A stretch of DNA of 64,000 nt from Dipodascopsis uninucleata var. uninucleata (GCA_030568195.1 JAJLTO010000014.1:248001-312000), one strand, 5' to 3'. Shown: positions 33,408 to 44,447, counted from the stretch's first letter. The notes: generated from the sequence alone by a model not told the origin. Program-made: numbers and translations.

Positions 33408-34412
33408 TTAGTTTGCTGAAATCCTCCAGACCTCAATTCCAACAATTGTGAACTTCGTTCCTACATCGCTTAGTGGTTCATTTCCAAAAGCAGGACACGA
33501 CATTGAAATTCCCTTTTCAAACCTATCGTCAAGGAATATACCGTACTTTCCATCACCTCCACCTACAGACAAAAACCCTGGATCACACAATATCATATAA
33601 TCATTGACTCCAGTATATGGAAATGCTTTGAATTGAATGTCAGTTGCATTTAATGAAGTTGTCGACGTGTTTGGAGATGTTCCTTTTGCAACGATTGGGC
33701 GACATTTCCACAGAAAACACTCTCCGTTACCATAGTACCGTCCATTCTTCATCGGACGAGGATATTCATTCAAAAAGGCACCGAAAATACCACCTATATT
33801 ATCTTCGATAATTAAAACGTAGCCAGGTCGAGCCTGTACACGAGGTGGAATAACTTGAGTATAGAGCGTTGTCAAAGATACTCCGTGCTGTTCCAAACTA
33901 TATACTAATCTCCATGTGTCATGCAACTGTAATCTCAGCGGAAGAAGCTTTCGAATTTCTTCTGCAAGTCGACTGGACAATAGTCGAACTTTCGTTAGCG
34001 GGCCGTATCCTGCTAAGTTAAGCGGTGTCAAGGGAGGCGGTGCGAATGCGGACAAACTGTGTGTTGGAGCTTCACGTCCCTTAAAAGACGAATTACCTTG
34101 TGATGGAGTTGATGATGAAAGTCCTGTAACAGGAGCAGTGGAGCTGTGACGCATACTGGAATATGCACCCCTATGCGACCTTACGCTGCTATTGTTTGGC
34201 GGCTGATTTTCATCATCATCTACTGCACTGCTTTCGTCATAAGCATCACTTCCAAGATCATGAAAATCGTGGTGATGATGAGGAATGTGCGACGATTTAT
34301 CCAAAGTAGGTACATCTCCATGTCCAGTAATGTCCATCGACAGACGGCGCAATGTACTGCGAATCGTGTCCGCAATAGACAGTGGCCCATGAGCTTCTTC
34401 TTCACCAGACAT
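33408..34412 (-). CDS. OXR1: TLDc-domain oxidation resistance protein (Oxr1-like)
   Basis: This protein has a C-terminal TLDc domain. In yeast and animals such proteins protect against oxidative damage and bind the V-ATPase to promote its disassembly. The ATG at 34412 gives 334 residues; the frame is open a little further to a TTG at 34448, and a TTTCAG near 34465 could be the acceptor of a 5' UTR intron. Residues 1-125 are low complexity, with a His/Asp-rich tract near 45-55. The TLDc domain covers about 150-334, seen in WRLVYSLEQHGVSLTTLY, NGECFLWKCRPI, GDGKYGIFLDDRFEKG and the ending FTIVGIEVWRI, which is a near-diagnostic finish. Confidence 0.92.
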   Translation of the reverse strand: MSGEEEAHGPLSIADTIRSTLRRLSMDITGHGDVPTLDKSSHIPHHHHDFHDLGSDAYDESSAVDDDENQPPNNSSVRSHRGAYSSMRHSSTAPVTGLSSSTPSQGNSSFKGREAPTHSLSAFAPPPLTPLNLAGYGPLTKVRLLSSRLAEEIRKLLPLRLQLHDTWRLVYSLEQHGVSLTTLYTQVIPPRVQARPGYVLIIEDNIGGIFGAFLNEYPRPMKNGRYYGNGECFLWKCRPIVAKGTSPNTSTTSLNATDIQFKAFPYTGVNDYMILCDPGFLSVGGGDGKYGIFLDDRFEKGISMSCPAFGNEPLSDVGTKFTIVGIEVWRISAN

Positions 34413-35038
34413 ATTTACTGCTTTTGGAGGGGAGGATGAGGTCACCAAGCTATCTGAAACCCGAATTCAGTCCTTTCGCTGACCGCTGATAAGCAAAATT
34501 TTATTCTAGTCTTTTCGTATCACCTTTAATGCACTCTACCGCTCAGACTAGTTATTTCATTAGATATTTGTCCTCTAAATAACTGACTATCGTCCACAAG
34601 ACCGGCTTTATCGACCAAAAATATTATTTCGAGATGTTGCATCAAGATTGAGGATTGCCCTATGACATAAACGAAAACATATTGTGTGTATATGCCATAT
34701 ACTTTTAATAGTTCTGTATATACTCCTTATCTTAGGAGCAGTATAGCCCTGCGGCTTATTTCGTCATCGATTAATTACTGATTGGGCGGGCTGCATCTGA
34801 AATAACGGAATGTACTTTATTACTTGATCGAAACCAGAAATTATGGGTAGGCTGAACAGGCCTGATTTGGCCATGTTATATATATTAAAGTGCACAGTAG
34901 TGAAGTCAAGATCTAACAGAAATTTTTAAAATATAAATCTATATACAATTAATCTATAGTATGTAAAGGCGTCATAACCTCTTTTGATTCTACAGTTCTA
35001 TTAATGATTTGTCGTCAAATACTCAGTGCGAACTAGTC
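34413..35038. other. Intergenic region AsnRS-OXR1
   Basis: This holds the OXR1 promoter (minus strand) and the synthetase 3' end. It is AT-rich with no recognisable element beyond the possible 5' UTR splice acceptor noted with OXR1. Confidence 0.5.
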
Positions 35039-36779
35039 CTAGCAGGTACAATGGTCAACCCAGCGTGGAAATGCTATAGCCTCTCGAATGTTGTATACAC
35101 CTCCTAAATAGCAAAGAAGGCGTTCAAATCCTAAACCAAAACCGCCGTGAGGAACAGTCCCCCAACGTCGGATATTAACATACCATTCAAGGTCTTCCAT
35201 CTTAGATCCTGAGCCTAAGATGGCGTCACGTAGTTTAGCGGGGTCGTGTTCTCTCATACTGCCACCGACTAATTCACCCAATTCAGGGACTAATAAATCG
35301 AAGCACTCAACAGTGCTAGCTCCGGGGGTTGGAAGCATGTAAAATGGCTTCAACTCTGCCGGGTATCTGGTGATAAATATAGGACCTGTAGCATACTCAG
35401 CAGCGAGCCATTTTTCGTGTTCAGTGGCAAGGCCATCTTGATATCTTATTGGATGCTCAAATTCGACTTGTTTTGATGCGACTGCATTTTGTAAAATCTC
35501 GATAGCATCTGTATAAGTAATTCTTGGCCATTTCTCGGAAGACTTGGTTAGGGCGTTCCAGCGAGTAACTACCGTGTCGGCAGAAATACTATCTTCACTC
35601 TCCGTTTCACTAGATCCTTGCTTACTCCTACTGTTCTCTACCATATTCCTTAATCTGACAATGCTCTCCAGAACACCTTGTTCCTTTAATTGACTGACTA
35701 CTGAGCAGATCATACTCTCTACCAAAGACATAATCTGTTCTATGTCGTCAGAGAAGCCGACCTCTGCCTCTAGCATCCAAAATTCACTCAAATGACGACT
35801 AGTAACACTCGCCTCTGCTCTAAACGCAGGTGTAAGCGTCCATACACGTGTTAGCCCCATCATAAGAGCTTCAAGATGCAATTGGGTCGAGACAGTAAGA
35901 TATGCCTTCTTACCGAAGAAATTATTACCAGTACCTTTCTGGTAATCAGACTGCGGTGCGATAGCAAAAACTTCGCCGGCACCCTCACAATCAGATGACG
36001 TTATTAGAGGAGGATGTGTTTGCGTAAACCCGGCTGAATGGAAAAACGTGCTGATTGCTTGTGCGGTGCTAGAGCGTAGACGCATCGTGGTTGCATTAGC
36101 CATTGTTCGAAACCGTATGGAGGGATGCTCTCGGCGCAGATACTCCTGTGTCTGGAACTTCTTTTGCAAAGGGTATGGATCCTCGAGAGTAACCTCACCT
36201 AGCACTCTAACTGTCGATACAACAATTTCAGGCGATTTTCCATTAATTTCCTGTAATTTTCCTGTAGCTCTTATGGATGCACCAATAGAGAGACTATATA
36301 GATGGTTAGAGAGCTTGTAGACATGATATATTGACCAGGAGTCAATAACAGTGCGATTGCTTGCTGTAGAAAATTAGCCAGCCACTCAAGCAAACCTACC
36401 TTTCTACGACTGAAATATCATCGAATATCAGTTGGAGAAGTTGATCAGAGGTTCCATCTGTTATATTTGCAAAGGCTACCTTTTTTTGCTTTCTGATCGA
36501 CCGGAGCCATCCATGCACTGTGACGGTGTCTCCGCTTTTAATTTTCTCTCCTTTAAAAGCGTCAAAGACATCTCTGATAGTAGGCGGAAGATTGGAATCT
36601 CCAGATTGAGCATTTCCAAGGCCAGTCTTTTGAGAATTTAGTAATAAAGCTGAAGCAGAGAACTGTTGACAGGACTGCTGATTCTTATAGCACAGGTACT
36701 TAAGTGCAGAAACTTGACGCCAGTAACGGCTAATAATCGCAGTACTTCGAGTGTGAATTAACACCATATGACACCTCAT
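35039..36779 (-). CDS. Mitochondrial asparaginyl-tRNA synthetase
   Basis: This is a class II synthetase that charges tRNA-Asn with asparagine in mitochondria (yeast Slm5). Two exons are inferred: 36400-36779 and 35039-36293, with a 106-nt intron (GTAGGT donor, TATATAG acceptor), giving 544 residues. The first 50 residues are rich in Arg, Ser and Leu without acidic residues, as expected of a mitochondrial presequence; Met1 and Met5 are both possible starts. The OB-fold (VTVHGWLRSIRKQKKVAFANITDG) is at about 82-160. Motif 2 (FRAEASVTSRHLSEFWMLEAE region) and motif 3 (GFGLGFERLLCYLGG) are intact. The ending REAIAFPRWVDHCTC matches the family. Confidence 0.93.
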
Positions 36780-37383
36780 ATTATCGCCAACTCCTAATGC
36801 AACTTCGCAGTCTTGTAGAATAGTTAAATCGTATGTAGGCGTAAAATTCAGGGACCTGTTTCAAACAAAGAGCATACAGAACTACGATAACTAAACTTTT
36901 TTGTGTGGGAGAAAAAAGTTCCGACAATGCGTATAGTTAAGACCAGCAAAATATTAAAATTAAACGTAACTACTAAAACACAGCGGAGAAGAATAATACA
37001 TTCATATGAGAAAATAAAACAGTATATAAATATATATCACATAGTAAACGCATATTAATGTTCAATCATGACAAAAAGGGAGAAATAAAGGGAATAGAGA
37101 TAATAGGTTGGATTCATTATATTGTGTCAGCATTTCATCTTTGAATTAACACAATTAAACAGCATTGTCGAAAAATGGTAACAAATATTCCAGGAAAAAT
37201 CGAGTACGCGGAAGTAACGCAAAAAAGGCATGGATGAAATGTACTTGAGCGAAATTACACGCAGCAAGTTTTTTGAAAAGATGAAACAAAGCATTCCCAG
37301 ATTGTAACCGATAACTTTACTTTTTGCATAAGCATATACAGCTCTCTCATAATATCCTCCTCATGGTCGAACAGATGATAGAA
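36780..37383. other. Intergenic region REB1-AsnRS
   Basis: This holds the synthetase promoter and the 3' end of the REB1-like gene, both on the minus strand. It is AT-rich; I see no gene or clear motif. Confidence 0.5.
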
Positions 37384-38604
37384 TCACTCTATGTTTTGAT
37401 GTTTGTTTAGTTTTTTCCATTTGTAACGACATTGAATTCGAGAACGTATGCCTCCCATACGCTCAGAAACAACCGTCCAATTAATCTCTGCACTCGGATC
37501 AATTAATTTAATCTGATTCACGATTTCAAAAAGTTTGTTTTCTTCCTCAGGTGACCATTTATGTTGACCACGATTGTTTCCACACTTAACATAATTACGC
37601 CATCGGTCACGACAGTCCTCAGGCATTCGACCAAGGTGATGACCGATAATTTTCCATTGAGCACCATGCAATTCCACCATCTGCCGTAATCCTTCGTCTT
37701 CTTCAGGTGTCCATTTTCCTCGCTGCTCATAGGTATGATATTTTCGACGGACATGCTTGTAGACACTTGCACGTGTTCGATGGGGTAACGCACTAGCAAC
37801 AGCATCCCAGAAATTATCTTTCTTTCGCTCATTAGCCCATACTCGTCGACATAGGGCAGCATGATCCAACCCATGTTCAGTTTGATAAGCCCTCATGAAT
37901 GCCTCGAGAGCTTGCGTTTCGGCCTGAGTAAAAGAACCTCCGTTACCTCCAGCTAAACTATTACTTGTAGTGTGACTACCGCCATTATTGCTCCCGCTAT
38001 TACTGTCGTTTCTACCTTCTGCTCCTTCTACAGCGGATCTGACATCCATATTTGCATGCATGCTTTTTCCCATTCTAGATTCTATGCCCGTATTACCACT
38101 TCCTGTACCACGTCCACGTTTGCCTTGACTTACACGGCCACCAGTTATACCGCCTGCGCCAATATCCCCATCAGCAGAAACTGCAGCAGCAACTGCAGCC
38201 ATGGCTGCAGCGGCAGCTTGTGCCTCTTCTGACGTTAGCTGATCATCTCCGCCAGCAGTAGAATCCAGCCCGAGAGCCATACCCGGACGGTACGAGGTAA
38301 GTTGCTCGAGAACAAGGCCTTCCATCATTCTCTGTTGTTGCTTTGCAGATGAGTCATCAACTTTACTTAAATTAGCCAATTCAGGATCTAACGTGAGTGA
38401 TTCTTGTGGGCGTCCAGCACCCGACCCCGACCTATTGATGCCATCGTGCGAACCGGGGTATTGCACATATGTCTGTTCTGAATCTGAATCTTGTGGAGCC
38501 ATGTCGCGTTTTCCTCTGCGCTTGGATTTAGACCTTATATCTGATTCAGGGGTACTATTATTATCAAACACCGAGCCGATGCTATAGTTAGCTATCTTGC
38601 TCAT
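37384..38604 (-). CDS. REB1: Reb1-like Myb DNA-binding protein
   Basis: This is a nuclear DNA-binding protein of the Reb1/TTF-1 family, which bind TTACCCG-type sites, act as general regulatory factors at Pol II promoters and terminate Pol I transcription. The single exon encodes 406 residues. The DNA-binding region is at about 245-400: a conserved helical segment (RRVWANERKKDNFWDAV), then Myb repeats with RGKWTPEEDEGLRQMVELHG and HKWSPEEENKLFEIV, and the WRNYV and CRYKWKKL helices. The N-terminal half is low complexity with an Ala-rich tract near 125-145 and Gly/Asn/Ser stretches. It is head to head with the gene at 39241; a CGGGTAA site lies between them, suggesting autoregulation. Confidence 0.88.
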   Translation of the reverse strand: MSKIANYSIGSVFDNNSTPESDIRSKSKRRGKRDMAPQDSDSEQTYVQYPGSHDGINRSGSGAGRPQESLTLDPELANLSKVDDSSAKQQQRMMEGLVLEQLTSYRPGMALGLDSTAGGDDQLTSEEAQAAAAAMAAVAAAVSADGDIGAGGITGGRVSQGKRGRGTGSGNTGIESRMGKSMHANMDVRSAVEGAEGRNDSNSGSNNGGSHTTSNSLAGGNGGSFTQAETQALEAFMRAYQTEHGLDHAALCRRVWANERKKDNFWDAVASALPHRTRASVYKHVRRKYHTYEQRGKWTPEEDEGLRQMVELHGAQWKIIGHHLGRMPEDCRDRWRNYVKCGNNRGQHKWSPEEENKLFEIVNQIKLIDPSAEINWTVVSERMGGIRSRIQCRYKWKKLNKHQNIE

Positions 38605-39240
38605 CGACTTGGTGCTTCCGACTGTAATTTTTCTCTATCTTATCAACTAATTTACGGATCTCGCCCCCAATTTTGCTTTTGGCAGTTTGGACTTGTGCCA
38701 ATATTTCACAATCCGTCACTTTTAATGAGCCTGTTTCCTCGGCCCACCTAAATATTTTTCCGTTCTAAGTCACTTACGACGACTCTAATTAGCTATAAAG
38801 CAAAACCAGGCTCTTCTCGACCTCAATGCCCAGCTATATCGTAAGACTGCATACACTTTTTTTCGCCACTGACTTTGTATCTGTGTCACCGCAGTCAGTT
38901 TTACTTCTGCTTCACCTCACGTTTTCGTGCTGCGATCTCTCGCAAACAATCCAAATACTCTTGATGATTCTGATTTCTGATTCTTCTGTAGACGCGACTT
39001 GTAATAGCACTGAGATGAGCACTGACTATGGGGATGTTGTTAAAGGCGGGTAAAAGAAGGGTAAATTTGCGAGAAGAAAACAAGAATGCAAAAAATGGAC
39101 GAGAAGAAGGCTTTGAAAAGACGTTTTGCGAATAAGGCTTATACGTGACGTTGTATTACATATATGCTTTATTCACCGTAGCAATACATCTCTCTAGAGA
39201 ATGCTATTTCAAAACACAAGATGGAAAGGTAGACAACACG
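38605..39240. other. Divergent promoter region REB1/unknown gene
   Basis: About 640 bp shared by the minus-strand REB1-like gene and the plus-strand gene at 39241. It carries the CGGGTAA motif at 39047-39053 and a half-match AGGGTAA at 39058-39064. No other gene is evident. Confidence 0.5.
39047..39053. promoter_or_regulatory. Reb1-type site in the REB1 divergent promoter
   Basis: CGGGTAA (TTACCCG on the other strand) lies 443 bp upstream of the REB1-like start codon and 188 bp upstream of the divergent gene. Budding-yeast REB1 is known to carry Reb1 sites in its own promoter, so feedback control is plausible but not shown. Confidence 0.4.
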
Positions 39241-40167
39241 ATGGACCTGAAGGAGTTCAAGAATGCTACTCTACGGCGATGGAAGCCAGAGGATTTGAGG
39301 AAACAGGTCATGACTGTGCGGACTGAAAACTTCATTCGGTGGCCAGAATATGGATCGCTGACAGAAAAAAAGGAAAACGGTGCACACGAGCGCCTTAACC
39401 ATACAGGAAGGTCGCATAAACTACGTCAGCAACAAGAGAAGTCGAGGCAGAAGCTGAATTGCAAACGAACCCAATATCATGCTCGTGAAGGAAATGTCCA
39501 TAAAAAGTGCTCATCCAATCTCAGGAAAGCGTGGTCCCCAGAAGAACTGGCGACTTTGTTCGCAGCAGAACGAAGACTGAGCAAGCTCTTCAAGCTCCAG
39601 TCGAGATCTACTAAAGAAGTCAAGTTCAAAGATAAATATAGAACCGAGTTATGGCATCTACTGTTTCCCCAGTACGAAAGGAGTGAAATTGAGTGGAAAC
39701 TTGCACAATATCCTGAAAGGCTGCAGCGAGGGGCATCTGTCTCCTCTACAAATACAGATGACGGGATTGCATATGCTAGAGCGACTCAGAGATGGAAGAA
39801 GCACACCAAACTTGATCAACTCCGCAGGAGTAGTGAGGCTCGAGAAACAGATGATAGATTTATGAAGCGGAGACTAAATGACGCTATGAGGCGCATTGAC
39901 GAAGTTCTGCGTAACATTGCGGATCCATCTCTACACGATTGCTGTGAAGAAGAACTACATCAGGCTTCTACATCAACTAATTCACCGAGTAATTCGGCTG
40001 ATCTACATGAAGATAGTAGTAAAAAGGCTTTTCAAGCCGATAGACCTAAGAATCTAGCTTCCTCTATTGATCTAGCGCTTGGAATTGGCCAATTTGGTCA
40101 GTTAGACGAAACGGAGGATCTAGAAGCCATCAAGAAGCGGATTGATGCAGCGCTCTTTCTCCAGTAA
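39241..40167 (+). CDS. Unrecognised basic protein, possibly nuclear
   Basis: I do not recognise a family. The first in-frame ATG at 39241 gives 308 residues; the frame is open upstream to 39145 without an ATG, so an upstream exon is possible. Visible: a very basic N-terminal half (many K, R, Q), a Trp-containing segment KAWSPEELATLFAAERRLSKLF at about 100-120 that loosely recalls the first helix of a Myb/SANT domain but lacks the other tryptophans, a Lys/Arg-rich helix around 190-215, a Ser/Asn-rich stretch and a C-terminus with DLEAIKKRIDAALFLQ. It shares a divergent promoter with the REB1-like gene. A DNA-associated role is a guess. Confidence 0.65.
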   Translation: MDLKEFKNATLRRWKPEDLRKQVMTVRTENFIRWPEYGSLTEKKENGAHERLNHTGRSHKLRQQQEKSRQKLNCKRTQYHAREGNVHKKCSSNLRKAWSPEELATLFAAERRLSKLFKLQSRSTKEVKFKDKYRTELWHLLFPQYERSEIEWKLAQYPERLQRGASVSSTNTDDGIAYARATQRWKKHTKLDQLRRSSEARETDDRFMKRRLNDAMRRIDEVLRNIADPSLHDCCEEELHQASTSTNSPSNSADLHEDSSKKAFQADRPKNLASSIDLALGIGQFGQLDETEDLEAIKKRIDAALFLQ

Positions 40168-41044
40168 TTTTTCGCATGAAACTCTTCTTTCCAAGTTTCC
40201 TTGCTCCTCTGGTCGAATATCCGTATGGAATTTCATCTACCATATCATGGACTGTCTCATACAACATACCAAGTCTAAATACACCAATATACCTCCCGCT
40301 AAATGACTCAGCTTAGTTATTCTTTCGAAAATTGTCATTATGAATAGCTTGCGCCGAGTCTGTCTTCATGTAAAGTGATGGTTGACTTCTGATGTCTATA
40401 TTCGGAACTATTGTCTCCCTCTCATAATAATTTAGTGAAATACAGTTTTGATTGGACCTGTACATCGAAGTTTAGTAGCTCATAGTAATTAATATAGGCA
40501 GATCGCTGTCGAGATTGCTTGCAAGACCATCCACATACATATGATTTTGTGTCATATGTCATTATAATGGCACGAAGATGTATGACAAGACAAAGCCATT
40601 GAAAGCTTTTGGAGTGAAACTTTCTAATAAGTTCGCTATACTTATTCTATATCCTGTACATAAATGAATAAATAGATTAATGTTCTGAGTAACGTCTTAA
40701 GTAACTCTTATATCCAGCTTACAGTAAACGGATAATAATTTTAAGTCATTATGTAATCTACCCTAGATTCAACATGATATCCAAATCATGTGACAAATAA
40801 TCACTTGATCTTCGTTGAATATGACTTACCCTAACTAATAGGACATTCCGATTAGTAATGTCTCTTGGTGTATGTTCTATTACTTTCTTGTTTTTATTTT
40901 ATATTTCTTTGTCGTGGTCAACTTTTAGTAAAGACGAGACTGTGTGTTTGAGTAATATATTACAAGAGAGTTCAGTACTATTAGACGTATGTATGCAGTA
41001 TATATAGATTGAACGATACAGGGCGTGTTTGAGATCAAAATGCA
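40168..41044. other. Intergenic region before YTH1
   Basis: About 880 bp, AT-rich, containing the 3' end of the unknown gene and the YTH1 promoter. No further gene is seen. Confidence 0.5.
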
Positions 41045-41923
41045 ATGATGGCAAATGTGATAATGCCACAGCAGCAACAACAGCAGCCTTCGCCTTTACA
41101 GGCGCAGGCTGCGTTTGATTTCCGTCGTCAACAACAAAATTTCTATAATCAACAAATTCCACAGTCGCAAATCCAACCCAAAATACAAGTTACACAGAAT
41201 AAGCAGTCTCAGGAGGATCCATCATATGGTTCTGCGACTCAAAGTGGGTCTACCAGTCAAATAACAGTTCAAGTTAGTTCAAAGAAGCAACGACCAGTTG
41301 TCGAAAGGGCTCTGAAGCGTTCAATCGACAATGATGTAAAGTTCGCTTTTGATCCGTTCCTTCGAAAAGAATACCAATTTGGAATCGATCCAAAACAGCC
41401 AATATGCAAGAAGTTTTTGCAGGGCAAATGTGAGCTTGGTATGGCTTGTCCCGATCGACATGTTCAACCATCAGCACCAAACCGAGTGGTATGCAAGCAC
41501 TGGCTTCGTGGACTATGCAAAAAGGGTGATTCATGTGAATTCTTGCATGAATATAACTTAAGGAAGATGCCTGAATGCACATTTTATGCCCGAAATGGCT
41601 TCTGTACTCAATCACCAGATTGTCTGTACCTTCATATCGATCCGCAGTCGCGTATTCCTCCTTGCCAGAATTATGAGCGGGGATTCTGCAAGCTTGGTCC
41701 AGAATGTCCAAAGCGACACATCAGACGAACTATGTGTGAACTCTATTTGGTTGGCTTCTGTCCAAAGGGACCGGACTGCGAAAATGTACATCCTAAGTGG
41801 AGTTTCTTAGAGTCTCTGAGAATAAAGTCCAAGAACGATAAGCCGTCTACTCCGTATCCAGAAAGCAAAGATAATAGGAGTAGGAATGATGGCGGTGACG
41901 ATGTCATCAAGGTGCTCAGATAG
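41045..41923 (+). CDS. YTH1: mRNA 3'-end processing zinc-finger protein YTH1 (CPSF30)
   Basis: This is the CCCH zinc-finger subunit of the cleavage and polyadenylation factor that helps recognise the poly(A) signal. The single exon encodes 292 residues; two adjacent ATGs (41045, 41048) are possible starts. Five CCCH fingers follow each other from about residue 120 to 253: CKKFLQGKC..C..H, CKHWLRGLC..C..H, CTFYARNGFC..C..H, CQNYERGFC..C..H and CELYLVGFC..C..H. The Gln-rich N-terminus (about 1-75) is longer than in yeast Yth1 (208 residues). The usual zinc-knuckle of animal CPSF30 is absent, as in fungi. Its CPF partner CFT2 is encoded about 15 kb to the left. Confidence 0.95.
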   Translation: MMANVIMPQQQQQQPSPLQAQAAFDFRRQQQNFYNQQIPQSQIQPKIQVTQNKQSQEDPSYGSATQSGSTSQITVQVSSKKQRPVVERALKRSIDNDVKFAFDPFLRKEYQFGIDPKQPICKKFLQGKCELGMACPDRHVQPSAPNRVVCKHWLRGLCKKGDSCEFLHEYNLRKMPECTFYARNGFCTQSPDCLYLHIDPQSRIPPCQNYERGFCKLGPECPKRHIRRTMCELYLVGFCPKGPDCENVHPKWSFLESLRIKSKNDKPSTPYPESKDNRSRNDGGDDVIKVLR

Positions 41924-42668
41924 ATGGAATAGTATTATATATTTCTCGTTTTCTCAGTGTCGTTCGGGTATAATGCGGTGTTTTGGTACTCATTGTAATT
42001 ATAAGGCAAAATCGCGATTTTGAAAATAAAGAAAAAACACGACAATCATGCTATCATAGTAATTATGTACTATAGAATAGAAATAGAGTAAAAGAGTTCA
42101 AAGAGGCACGGTTCAATATATATTTGTCATTATTTTATATAACAGTAATATTATCATCATTTTATGACCATGAATTTTACAAATAAACAGAAAAAAAAGG
42201 ATCGAATACTATGTAAAGTAACTATATTGTATAATTTACATTTTCATAGTAACAATACATATAGTTCTCATCTCCATATTACAAATTATAGCCTCATGCG
42301 AAAGATTCCATAGCCGTTTTAATAGTAACTACTATACTTAAACAAATAAATAAAATGAATTAATCCTGACATGACATGACATAAGACATAAAATACAGGC
42401 ACAGGCTGCCGAAGAATTCTCGATTTGTCGGTATTTCACATCATCTTGCAATATAGATAAATTGACACCAGATTTTTCATACCTGACACTAAAAATAAAA
42501 TAAAACAAAATCATAAAATCTTGCGTAATACATGCATATATAGCTATTTCCATCATATGCTTTTTCATAACAGATAACGCTACTTAAAAGCCAACGATAC
42601 GAACCCAAAATACAATCTATCTGCAGAGCAATCTCGAAACTTTGAGCTTAGCCTTTTGTTTCAGTAAT
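41924..42668. other. Convergent 3' region YTH1-Sel1 gene
   Basis: Both flanking genes end here. The sequence is strongly AT-rich with A- and T-runs and no recognisable gene. Confidence 0.5.
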
Positions 42669-44447
42669 TCATCTTCTACCATAAGAAAACAATGATCTCG
42701 ATCGTGTCCTTGCGCCTTTCTCACTATCTCTATTTACACGAGATTCTCCTTTGGGCATATATTTTTCTTTATATATCCAATTATTGCCAATAGCACTTAC
42801 ACCTTTATCAGCCGCAGCTCTGTAAAGTTCTGCAGCTCGGAAAAGGTCCTTTTTCCACGACTGTCCGTTTCGGCAGAGAAGGCTCGCTTCCTCAAACATT
42901 GCATCTGCATCGCCCAACACTGAACCAACTTTAAAACATCTCATGGCCATATTTTCATCCTTGTCAACACCCCATGGCTTCATATAGGACGTACCAAGCT
43001 CATATAAAGCAAGGCCTAGCTGAGATCTAGTCTCTGGTTTTAAAGAATCACGAAGCGACTCGCTCTGCTTCTTATCAAGTCCAACAGACCAGTCAATTAT
43101 CCATTGACTATTGTTTATCACTGCACGCTCTACTGCTCGATGTAACCACTCAACAGCCTGTTTTTTATTGACCTTCAGACCCCAGCCATGTCGCAGTGCA
43201 AGACCATAAAGGATCATCCCACTCATATTTCCACCTTGAGCAGCCTTACGAAGATAATAAGCAGACTGTTGAAGCTCACCTTTCTCGTGTAAAATAATCC
43301 CCATAGATGTAGCACGATCAGGGCTAAGCATTTGTGGATCGAAGTTCTCGTAAGATGGCAAAGATACTGGAGGAATGAATGATACTGGCTGCTTCGACTT
43401 ATTTGTACTTACACCTATGTATGCAGGCTTTGACTTGCACAAGTCAGTCACGTATGCAGTACCATTGCTATCGTCTAAAGTCTTTGCTGATCCTGAAAAG
43501 GGTAAAAGCCTCTTGCTACCCCACAATGAGCTTGGACTCGTTTGATCTGCTGCAGACCGGTTTGCGTGTCTAAATGACAATGGTGATTCAGATAACATTG
43601 GATCAAGTTTCCGAGATGTGGAAGGGGTAGTATCAGCAGGAGTATCTGTCCTCTCTAAAGTAGTTTCCTGTATACTATGTGTTAAGAAGTCTTCAGACAG
43701 CACTTGATCCACAGATTCGTCATCAGTCTCTAAAGTCTGATTGCTAAGAGGTCTAGAAAAATTGTAGACAGACCGGCCTGAGCGGTCTGACCTTGCCGAT
43801 GATAAGTTACGCCCGTTTGTTGACGGCCTGAGAAGGTCAAGATCAAGACCTTCCTCTCCAAGCATATTGCTGACTTCTTGTTTAAATTGTGAAAGAGTAA
43901 GAGAGGAACCGCAACGAGATAAATGTAATACATCAGGATCAGAAAATGATGGGTGGTGGCGTTGACGGTGGCTCTCTTTGTGGCCTAACACATCTTCTGA
44001 CATTGTCCTCCCGAAACCAGGACGCTTGTCAGATACTGCTAATTCGTCTCTTACATTGTCGCCACCAGGAGAATTCGTCAATAGCTCCCTACAACTGCCA
44101 GCGTCACTTGCGCTTCTAATGCCATCACGAGAATCTGTCCTTGCGTCTAATCGTTCCAGGAATCCAGTTGACCTAGAAAACAAGTGGGAAGAATTTCCCC
44201 AGTTATCGATATAGGTGGATGGTGAGTTTGATTTATTATTATTTTGTTCTTGCAGTCGCTTGGCAAGCATTCGTCCTTGAACAGCCAGTGCATCTAAAGG
44301 TGAGAGACCTGCAAGTCGTGCTTCTCTAAACAGTCCATTCGATGCAGACAGTTCATTATTTTGATCCCTACTACTGTTTCCAGGTCCATCCACACTGTCA
44401 TGATCACTTCTCGACTCCAATCCTGCAGCTGATCCTTCAGGCTCCAT
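42669..44447 (-). CDS. Sel1-repeat protein, Dsf2/Nif1-like
   Basis: This is a Sel1/TPR-like repeat protein resembling the fungal Dsf2/Nif1 group (fission-yeast Nif1 inhibits the Nim1 kinase). The single exon encodes 592 residues. Residues 1-370 are Ser/Asp/Asn-rich and probably disordered, with many possible phosphosites; LSPLDALAVQGRMLAKRLQEQ near 50 is a conserved-looking helix. Sel1 repeats lie at about 375-560: MGIILHEKGELQQSAYYLRKAA, YGLALRHGWGLKVNKKQAVEW, GLALYELGTSYMKPWGVDKDE and the following block. The tail is basic. The assignment to Dsf2/Nif1 rests on layout and is moderate; the Sel1 fold is certain. It is divergent from VPS71. Confidence 0.8.
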   Translation of the reverse strand: MEPEGSAAGLESRSDHDSVDGPGNSSRDQNNELSASNGLFREARLAGLSPLDALAVQGRMLAKRLQEQNNNKSNSPSTYIDNWGNSSHLFSRSTGFLERLDARTDSRDGIRSASDAGSCRELLTNSPGGDNVRDELAVSDKRPGFGRTMSEDVLGHKESHRQRHHPSFSDPDVLHLSRCGSSLTLSQFKQEVSNMLGEEGLDLDLLRPSTNGRNLSSARSDRSGRSVYNFSRPLSNQTLETDDESVDQVLSEDFLTHSIQETTLERTDTPADTTPSTSRKLDPMLSESPLSFRHANRSAADQTSPSSLWGSKRLLPFSGSAKTLDDSNGTAYVTDLCKSKPAYIGVSTNKSKQPVSFIPPVSLPSYENFDPQMLSPDRATSMGIILHEKGELQQSAYYLRKAAQGGNMSGMILYGLALRHGWGLKVNKKQAVEWLHRAVERAVINNSQWIIDWSVGLDKKQSESLRDSLKPETRSQLGLALYELGTSYMKPWGVDKDENMAMRCFKVGSVLGDADAMFEEASLLCRNGQSWKKDLFRAAELYRAAADKGVSAIGNNWIYKEKYMPKGESRVNRDSEKGARTRSRSLFSYGRR

